Origin: Blattamonas nauphoetae
Lineage: Eukaryota; Preaxostyla; Oxymonadida
Length of the DNA stretch: 64,000 bases
Assembly (NCBI GenBank): GCA_033064195.1
Contig: JARBJD010000249.1
Location: forward strand, 1-64,000
Direction of reading: 5' to 3'
Shown: piece after piece, positions 55,201-64,000 of the stretch
Layout: every line of letters begins with the position of its first letter
Numbering within the stretch: position 1 is the first letter of the stretch
The notes under the pieces: model-generated
Database searches by the model: none
Told to the model about the DNA's origin: nothing
What the model saw: only the letters and a program-made list of their open reading frames with translations
Translations under genes and position numbers: made by a program

Positions 55201-57836
55201 TGGATTCATCGTTCAAAACGATCAAATCAACTGAGCCTCTCTTCCGCCTTTCGTCATCCGAACTTGATCTCAACCAGGCACTCTTCGAATTCTGTCAAGT
55301 TGAGTCGGATGCTCTGATTGTGGTGGACGAGGGATCGATCCTCACTGTTCACTCTTCGACGTTTGAGAGCTGCACTGGGCGAGAAGCTGGTGTGGCACTT
55401 TTCACACCGAACAGAAACAAAGCGTTTTTCACCGAAGTGAACTTGATCAACAATCGTGTCTCTCGCCAGAACAGTGACGATGAGACAAAGACTTCTCTTT
55501 TCGGAAATGACTTGACAATCCGAAGCAACCCACAGCTCGTGAACATCTCTAACAGTCGATCGTCATCGTTCTTCCCGCGTGTTGTTGTTGGTGATTCAGA
55601 CAGTGTGGAAGTTGTTGACATGTTCGCTTAAAATCAAACTGTGTTGCATCTGAACATCTCAGGAAGCGACACTATCAGATGTGGAAGTGAAATTGATGCT
55701 TGCTGCACTCTGCAATACACGATTGGTGTGACAAACGAGACGAACGCGAAAGAGTGGATGACGACGCTTTGTCCGTTTGGTCCGTTCAGCGAAGTGAGTG
55801 TGTTTGTTGTTCGACGAAGCATTGTGATTGATGGACGTGGACTGTGCGAATTGGATGCTCCTTGTGAGGGAGACGAAGTGGTGTTTTCAGTGGAAGACAG
55901 CTCAGTGATTTTTCGTCAAATTGTGTTTCGACTGACTCGAGCTGTGTATGGACGCTTCATCTGGTCGTCGAAATCAGCGTTGGAATTGATGAATTGTTCG
56001 GTGTCTTCGTTCATTCCTGTTTCTGCTGTCTCCTCGCCTGACTCGTCAATCCACTCTCTCTTCTCAGCAGAATCTGGCTCGTTTATCGTTTCTGGACTGC
56101 GATGTGACAACTTCCAGTCAACTGAACACTCATCCACTCTTCTCATCGACGACCGAGCTGACTTCAATCTCAGAAACACGACATTGTCGTCTCTGTCCGC
56201 CGTGTCCAAAAATGGTTTGATGTGTGGGACAGTCCAACACTCCCACTTCGATATCGACGATGTCCTGTTTGAAGCACTGCAAACACCGTCGAATTGTGGA
56301 ATGCTGAACCTGGAAGTGATTGACGATGGATCTGTGTCTCTCCGACACACGACATTCTCGAACCTGAACATCTCATCTCCCCTCATCTCGCTCACTCTTT
56401 CCTCGTCACTCCACGTGACTGCTGCGAATAGCATTGTTGTGGATGTGTCCTCTCTTCTTGTTCGATCCTGCCGTGGATCAGATGTCACTGGATCGGTTCT
56501 GTTTGTTGACAATCCTCAGAACATGCAATGGACACTCTCAGAACCAACGACTCGGCAATTTCTGACAGAGATTGAATGGGACTCATTTGTCGAGAAGCGT
56601 GGCGCGGACGAAGCCCGAAGTCTGTTCGACGATCGAATTCCGGTACTTCCGCAGTATTTCGTCGATGAGAATGTGTTGAATGATGTGATTAATTGCGGAA
56701 CAGAATTCCTGCCATGCCGTTCAATCGAGTTTGCAGTTGGTCGGATTCATCCTCATCGAACGAATGCTGTTGGCGTGCTTCTGATATCGTCAGTTGATTT
56801 GAAGGAACAGCTGTCAGACAGGCGATGCTGGTTTGTGGATGGGTCTGGGAAGACAGTGACGATTGTGGGAGGAGTTGTTGATAGTGGTGGAGGGATTGTG
56901 GTTCGGGAGAGATTTGAGCTGTTGTCGATTGTTGTGTCACTTCCAGCGAACTCGAAATCACTTGGGAAGACAGTTGGGATCATCGAATGCTGTTCTGGAA
57001 CTCTTTCGATGCGACAAGTGGCAGTGCTTCAGACGACGATGAGTGATGATTTTGATCGAGTGATTGTGTTTGGAGTTGACGCTCACGTGAGTATTTCAGA
57101 TTGCGAGCTGAGCCGACTCTCGACTGCGGCTGGAATGATCTCTCTCACTTTCACATCGAACACGAAAACACCATCTTTCCTGTTTCGGAATGTGTCGTTT
57201 GTGAACTGCCAGCCATCGCATGCGGTCAGGATTGCACTCACTTTCTCGCCTGAGCATGTGAATGTGAAGATGCGAGATCACTTTGAGAAGATTCGGCTGG
57301 ACTGGAAGCATCCGGAATGGTACTGGCTTCGGGTGGGAGAGAAGGAATGGTCGTTCGTGTTTGATGTTGTTGTGCATCCCGCGATTTGGGTTGGACTTGG
57401 AATTGCTGGTCTGCTCGCCCTGCTCATCGTTTATTGGTTTCTCTGCACGCCAGCGATGTTCCCTGTGATGATGTGCTGTCGTCACGTCCGCAACAAACCG
57501 TCTTCATCCTGTCACTGTCGTTGCTGCAAATGTCTACTGCCTGATGGAGGCCGAGGGCAGAACGACCACGAGCCTTGGGATGCGATTGCTCTGCTGAATG
57601 GGATTCCGAATGAATATCGATATGCGACGATCACAGATGCGAAAACAAGACAACTGATTGATGAAGAAGAAGAAGAGGGAGAACAGCCAATTGGCCCAAC
57701 TCATCATCAACGCGGATTGAGTGAGAAGCTGGAAGTTGATGTGGAACAAGCTCATCAAAGCAACCATCCCTCGAGTGATTCAGACTCACAGGATATCCTG
57801 GACTCATCAGATGAATCAGAGGAGGAGATCGTCTGA
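52227..57836 (+). CDS. Giant beta-helix surface protein with Cys-rich tail; one in-frame TAA
   Basis: The ATG at 52227 gives a signal-peptide-like start (MIRLGLFLIVIRI). The frame is open to a TAA at 55629-55631 and then open again, in the same frame, to TGA at 57836: 1134 codons, TAA, 734 codons. The first part is right-handed beta-helix-like with many GG(A/S)I/SSFxxC-type coils. After the TAA, a SGSD...CGSEIDACCTLQY module starts a second beta-helix region, then a membrane helix (IWVGLGIAGLLALLIVYWF, about 57388-57444). A cytoplasmic tail follows with eight Cys in 24 residues (MMCC to CCKC, 57469-57540) and an acidic end. The TAA falls in a linker between domains. It may be a nonsense mutation, a readthrough site or an assembly error. 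Without readthrough, the first product would be a soluble secreted protein. Confidence 0.8.
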
Positions 57837-58073
57837 CTCCGCTCTCTATTGAAACTCTCTGTCTTCATTTTTGTCTTCATTTTTGTCACTTCATCGATAA
57901 ACATTTTAGTTTTTCATTGACGATTGTCAGAGTTGAGCAGTCTCCATCATGAAAGGGGAAATAGATAAAACCGAGAAGTAAAAATGAGGATTCTTCGCCC
58001 TTTCTTATTTGTTAGAATTGATCGATTATCCCAGGAACTCCCGTCCTTTAGTATCTAATCTTCCAGCTCCAAC
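57837..58073. other. Short intergenic spacer
   Basis: It starts with a tandem duplicate of GTCTTCATTTTT and otherwise shows nothing recognisable. It should hold the terminator of one surface gene and the promoter of the next. Confidence 0.4.
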
Positions 58074-61000
58074 ATGTTCATTCATGTTGTTTCCATATTT
58101 TTTGTCACACGTTCATTCCAATCACAACTCTCAACAGAGCCTCTCCAGGAACACCTAAACCACTTTTATGAACGAAAGATAGTTCACCCTATCCATACAC
58201 TCGATCTTCCAGAAGGAACATTTTACTGTGATTCCATCTCATTATCTTCGCGATCAATTGACATTTCCGGAAAGGACAAAACAACACTTACACATCTTCT
58301 CTCAAACCGTCATCAAAACACTGGCGCACCCGATGACAGAAACCACCTTGCACTTTTTGTGATGAGAAATTCCTCTCTCTCACTTTCAGGGCTCCATACA
58401 GATCTCCATCCATCAACTCCAAACGAAACACCAATCAATTGTGCTAAAATGCAATCCTCTTCGCTCTCAACCACGAATTGCTCCTTCTCGTGGATTGGAT
58501 TGACGCCTCTATTCCTTGTGAAAGAAGGAATAGATCTGGGGAAGTCATCAGTCACGGTTATCTCATGTCATCTCGTCAGCTCCTCAAACAAAATAATGCC
58601 GCTTGTCAACAACATATTAAACCCCACAATTGGAACCCAAACAAACGTGAACATTGTTTCCACCACTTTCTTAAATCAGGAGATCATTGGTCCAGATGGA
58701 CTTGCACAGAAGCAGACCAACAATGACCGCTTCTCCACCTCAGCGGATCAGATTAAAACCACTCTTGTGCGTGTAGCATTTACAAATGTGTCATCCTCTC
58801 CACATTCTGTCCCATTCACCGAAGGGAATCTTCGACAGAGCATGATCGGATGCTCCATCACTCGCTGCAACAACCACCTTTCAGGATCGACTCTGCGAGA
58901 TATGAACGGCGGTGGAGACTTCCTTTCATCAAATTGTACATTTCATAATTGCCACACATATTCTCACGACCGACCATCCATCGTTGAGAACACGATGACT
59001 AATGCAGAAGACCCGTACACCAACCAGGTGTTCGATGGAGAATTGAATGGTAACACACGATTACTGGTTCAAGGGATCACTATCACCAACTGTTCGTTCT
59101 CTAACATGCATCACACTGTCACAACCACCTACAGCTATGATCTGGGAGGATCCTGCATCCACACCACCACCCGTCTTGGCAATCTAGTCATTGACACTTG
59201 TTCATTCAGCACGTGCTCAGTCTCTCACAAAATAGCCAGTCAAGAAATACACGCTGGGTGTATCCTCCTTTATTCAAATCAAGGCGCCCCAGTTGACTTC
59301 AATTCGTCCATCACATCGTGTTCGTTCCTCGACTGGTATCCTGGAAATTCAGCAATGAACAATCATCGGGGAGGTGCTGTGGGGGGGTACAACACCCGAA
59401 CGAGTGTTGAGATCATCAACAGCAACCTCACATTGACAGGATCGAAATCACAAACTTGGAATGGAGGATTCATTTCTTATCAATATGTAAACTATGAGTC
59501 ATGCCCGCTCACCATCACCAATTGTCAGTTGAAAGGTGATGGTTCATCAACTGGGCAGTGCATCGTCTACTTTAACAACAGAATTCTCTCATCACTCGCC
59601 ATCTCCATCACTGACACCTCCATCCTCGACACAAACTCGGAAATCTATTACGACTACGCATGCTCGCCAAATCTATTCACGATGACTCGCACACACACGA
59701 AGAATGCTGCAATCAACTTTCAAAGTGTGAAATCCACTTTGTATCCAGCCTTGATTGTGGATTGTCGTCTGGAACAAACGAACTTCCGTTTAACTGGATG
59801 TGAAACTTCCATGTTCGTATTCGGAACTGTTTTGAGTGGAACTCGTTCATCGAATTCAGCATCACCCATCATGCTCTCAACAAGCAGACCAGTACTCTTC
59901 CACAGCTGCTCGTTTAATGATGTCACGACGAGTGGGAACGGACTATTTGAGGTCTCTCGTTCAGGATCTCTCACTCTTGACACTGTCTCGTTCACAAAAT
60001 GCAGCGGATCAAAGGCAGCGGGAGTCTTCCATCTACTCGGCACCTCTCTCGTTGCTTCTTTCTGTACATTTGATGAAATCACAGGGAAAACCGCCAACCT
60101 CCTCTTTGTGGACAATAACTGTTCTTCGTTGTTCGAAAACTGCATCTTCAATCTTCAAGATTCACATATCGCAGATATCTATCTCCCCTCATCATCAAAT
60201 TCGATTCTGAATGGATCGTCTGTCGTCGGATGTGTCGCCAATCGAACTCTCACAACAACCGAAGATGGCCACACACTTTCAAACTGGCTTCTCGTCACGG
60301 CACCAGAAGGCCCTTCCCCGTACAAGATGAAAGTGGGGTCATGGCCAGACGACGAAGGACAATCACCAGAAACTCACCCCACACTCTCCGATGCATTTAG
60401 TCATCTCTCATCAACCAATCCGAATTCCATCTTGATGTCGGATGGTTCTTTCGAAGCGAACACAGCACTGGATGTCTCAGTCGTCGTTGAGCTTGTTGGA
60501 AACGGGACGGAAGCTTTCTCATGTCACACGACTCAACTGAAGACGAATGGATTTAGCGTGCTCGGAAATGGAAAATTGACAGTTCGGTCCATTCTGCTTG
60601 TTCCGTCCACAGCAGACTCGATCTTGTTCTCAATGTCGGAGGACGAAGTGATGGAACTGAAAAGGGTCACCTGTCAGGATCTTGTTGGACAGACATCCAA
60701 CCTCGTCTCGCTCACAGCTGGACAGACTCGAATCGCCAGCTCTGTCTTCAACAACACCGAGTCAATGGAAGCTCTCATCGCCGTCACTGGAAGTGCGTCG
60801 TTGACTCTTTCTGACACGCTCTTCATGAGAGTCGTCAGAACAAGCCTCGAACCGAATCCAGCGGCGACCACGCAATGTGCAAGTTGTGTTCAAACACAGA
60901 CAAGCGGTGATATAACCATTGTTTATTCTCGCTTTGGTGGTTGTACATCGAATGGGCGAGCAGGTGCCATCGACATTGTCTCACTCAACCCTTCCAGCAC

Positions 61001-64000
61001 TGTGATGATGGAATGGTGTCGTTTTGACAGAAACAAGGCAGGGTCTGGTGTTGACAATGAAGACAAAGGAGATGATGGTGTCATCAATGGATTCCTGGAA
61101 GATCAGTGTGACCTCCGATTCGGGACTTTCGAGTCAATCTCGTCAATTCATCATTTTCTCGTTGATTCGACACGCGTCATCATTCCAGCTCCACCATCTC
61201 TCACGTTCAGGATGTATGGTCTGAATGGTTATTTCGCATGGGCTGATTACAATTCTCTTGGCCCCGAATTGCTATCAAGCACAACATTGACATTCTTGTT
61301 GGGAGAACGTCTCCACAATAACATCCACACAGCAATTACCACCCATTATGTTTACAATGAAACAATCTCTCCTTTCTTGTTTCGGAATGGATCAACAAGC
61401 GTCACCCTGTACACAGGATCCTCCCTCAAAGTTGATCAAACTTCAGAAGTCTTCTGCCAACTCGTCAATGCATCTCTGTCTCTCGAGACCATCAAGCTCT
61501 CTTTCCAATCACTCGACAACACTGTCTTCGCTGTCGATGAAGACTCGTCTCTGTCTCTCGCAAAGATGAATGTCAGCTGGGCGACTCAGCCTCTCACGCA
61601 TCCTTTCATTTCTTCCACAGGCCACTCACTCACGTTGAGTACACTGACATTCCCTTCCACAATCCAGGTTGATAGTGTTCCTTTCATCAAAGCGACTTGT
61701 CTATTCAGAGACGGCACTTTCGTATTCAGTTCTGCAGGCACTCTCGCTGTCTCATTTTCAAGCCAACCATTCTTTGATATTCAAGGAATGTCCACGGCAA
61801 TACTCTCTGGCTCCAAGTTTTCATCCACCAGCAATACAACCGCCCCATTCATCCGCGTCTCTGACTCTTCATTGACAATCTCGTCATTATCATTCACATC
61901 TTTCAACAGCTCAACAGATGGAGGCATCCTCGCCGCAGAGTCCAGCAATATCACTGACACGAATAGTAACTTCACTTCGTGTTCATCTCCCAATGGTGGA
62001 GTATTCAAATGTCGCCAGTCGAACATCACAATCGCCAGTGGGACGTTTTCTCAGTGCTCTGCTCAGAATGGTGGGGCACTGCATCTGTCATCGTGCAATC
62101 TCACAATTGGAAATCCCACTTTCATTGAATGCACAGCTCTAAATGGAGGAGCCATCTCAATCGATCTGAGCGGCTCGAATCGTCTCATCAATAGCAATGC
62201 TTATTCCTACTCTCTCTTCTCTGGGTGCCTCGCGACCGCAGAAAATGAAGGTCAGCGTGTGGGGAAAGGGGGAGCGATCCACGTGCGAGGATAAACCTCT
62301 GCCACATCCCCAATCGCCATCAACTCATTCAGATTCGAGCTGAATACTGCAGGGTTTGGGAACGATGTGTTTGTCGATCTCGAAGTGATCGATGGGAAAG
62401 GTGTGAACTGTCTCCGATACTGTGGTGGAGAATCGTACAGTGTGTGGCCCCATCTCGAAGTGGAGGGCATTTCTGATGAAACAGAACGTGATCGCATCTC
62501 AGCTTTCTTGCATTTCCCTCCTATTGACATCACGTTCTCGGGAGGATACGACCAAGAGGCTTGTAAGTGGACACACTACAAGTGCAAGACCCTCGGATTC
62601 TCCCTTCCATTCCTCCGTGCGACTTATTTGGATGGATCTCTCTACACCCGTGTTGGAAGATACTTGGATAAATCCTTTGTTACCGATTGCATCACGCTAG
62701 ACGATCAACACGTCGATCTCACGTCAACCTCGACACCAATAACAACTCTAACCCTCCCGAACACTCTGCTTGGTGAATGTTCGATATACACGATCAATGA
62801 TCGTTCTCACCTCAAAATTCAAAGGCTTTGCTTCTATCTTCTGCCACATCATCGGGTTATCGATGTCTCTTCGGCTGAAGGATGGATCGAGATGAAAACC
62901 TGTCAAATCACTCACGAATCACAAGAAACCATCTCGTTCTCACCAATCCATTCTGTCGGAAGTCACCTTACATTGGATAATGTTACGTTCAACTCTTCAG
63001 TCGAATCTTCTCCACCAACATTCTCTGCCCCTCTCGTGAAGTTTGCTCCAACACCCTCAGAAGCTGGGCAACTTGGAAATGGTTCATTCGAAATGACGTA
63101 CTCGATCCTCACGACTTTGACATTCGAAGACACAACGATAATTGAATTGGAGACGACAGGCCGTGTCACTTTCACCACTCCAACATTCTCAAATGTCATC
63201 TCGAATCAAAACGAAGGGAAGTATCTTACACTGAAAGGACAATATTTCAAAACTCAACTGAAACCAGAACAGTGGGACGATCAATTCAAAAAACCAACAC
63301 ACGTGACATCACTTTGGGGAGAAGACATTTGGATGGAGGAAAGTGAGAAGTGGAGGAGAGGGTCGCTTGTGTATTGGCTGGTGTCTCCTTCTTTGGAAGT
63401 GGTGATTGGGTTGGATGATGACGCTGTTGATCATCCGAACTGTGGATCGTCGACGTTCAAGTGCACAACACTCGACTCTGCCTTCTCGTCAGCTGAATTG
63501 AACACGATTAACACGATCTCCTTCTCTGTCTCCACCACACTCTCCGCGCCTCTCTCAATCCTCTCCTCACTCATTCTGAAGCCGTTCTCTGAAGAAAGAC
63601 GGACGATCACCTTTGACGAATTCGGTTCAATGACGATCAATGAATCCTCGTCAGTCCTTTCACTCACCTCTCTCATCTTCGCAATTGCTGAGTCATGTTC
63701 ATCTCTGACCCTTTTCGTTCTTGAGGAAGGAGAGATGACATTCTCGTCGTGTCTGATTGGATCGTCAGATATTTCGTCGCCTCTGATTGTTCCAGCGACA
63801 ACGACAAAGCTGGTTGAAGTGAAGGCGGATGGAAAACTGACACTGATTGACACTCTGATCCAGCACGTCAAGTTCTCGCACTCCACACTTGGAACAGCAT
63901 TGCATCTTCATTCTGACTCGACTCTTTCCTTCACTGGAACATCGAAAGTTGGGGAGATATCTTCGAATGGAACAGGAAGTCATGTTGTGATTTCTGCATC
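58074..64000 (+). CDS. Giant beta-helix surface protein, incomplete at window edge; one in-frame TAA
   Basis: The start ATG gives a signal peptide (MFIHVVSIFFVTRSF). The frame runs open for 1406 codons to TAA at 62292-62294, and then open again in the same frame through 64000 with no further stop (568 codons). The protein is almost wholly beta-helix-like. Repeated short strands carry Asn- and Ser-rich turns (NGGAISID, SPNGGVFKCRQS, QNGGALHLSSC), and the sequence on both sides of the TAA is of the same type (KGGAIHVRG, stop, TSATSPIAINSFRFE). No membrane segment is reached; by analogy with its neighbours it should lie beyond the window. Whether the TAA terminates, is read through or is an error cannot be told from here. 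Confidence 0.8.

Noticed and set aside
55595-55665. An intron that removes the TAA at 55629
   Set aside because: A weak GTGTGG donor and an ATCTCAG acceptor exist, but the translation across the segment (TVLHLNISGSD) reads as family sequence, so no intron is needed.
52227-64000. Alternative genetic code with TAA as glutamine throughout
   Set aside because: The gene at 29075-35122 and the one ending at 36189 stop at TAA in sensible places, and TAG ends others; only two in-frame TAA codons were found in long frames.
1-64000. CRISPR arrays, rRNA or tRNA genes
   Set aside because: No regularly spaced repeats, and no sequence with a convincing tRNA T-loop and cloverleaf or rRNA-like stretch, was seen by eye.

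Overview
The window is nuclear DNA of a microbial eukaryote. It has GT-AG introns of only 35-132 nt, many with a GTTTGT donor, no bacterial-style operons, and several very large genes for cell-surface proteins. These genes have a repetitive beta-helix/Ig-like ectodomain, one membrane segment and a small cytoplasmic tail that is sometimes kinase-like. This architecture, together with armadillo-like/SPRY-like gene families that lie about as broken copies, is what I would expect of an oxymonad (Preaxostyla), most like Blattamonas. That assignment is from memory of the families, not from a search. TGA, TAG and TAA all end genes here, so the code looks standard.

Layout. 0-8 kb: decayed gene remnants (armadillo-like and SPRY-like pieces, and a 5'-truncated multi-exon LCAT-like lipase with frame disruptions). 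8-21.3 kb: a giant surface pseudokinase gene on the + strand, cut by two insertions: a 3.1-kb DIRS-type retroelement (11943-15060) and a 384-bp TA-flanked element (16703-17086). 21.9-27 kb: three ordinary genes, two of them with clear short introns. 27-28.9 kb: no gene, one 415-bp TA-flanked element. 29-35.1 kb: a surface gene (minus) whose tail is lysine-rich repeats instead of a kinase. 35.4-39.9 kb: two helical-type genes with a 1-kb TA-flanked element between them. 40-41.3 kb: 5'-truncated surface gene. 42.2-48.9 kb: an intact paralogue of the 8-21 kb gene (minus). 49-52.2 kb: no intact gene, a scrap of a surface gene, a long-inverted-repeat element and a palindromic element. 52.2-57.8 kb and 58-64 kb: two further giant beta-helix surface genes, each an otherwise open frame crossed by exactly one in-frame TAA; the second runs off the window.

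The main theme is a multigene family of secreted/membrane adhesin-like receptors that diversifies by internal repeat amplification and by swapping cytoplasmic tails (pseudokinase, Lys-rich, Cys-rich, short), in a landscape of small TA-flanked DNA elements. The most striking single object is the DIRS-type element: its inverted terminal repeats, its internal complementary region and a shared GATCA pentamer at both junctions give a complete record of tyrosine-recombinase style integration. It also carries a Gag-like gene and a fragment related to the surface genes.
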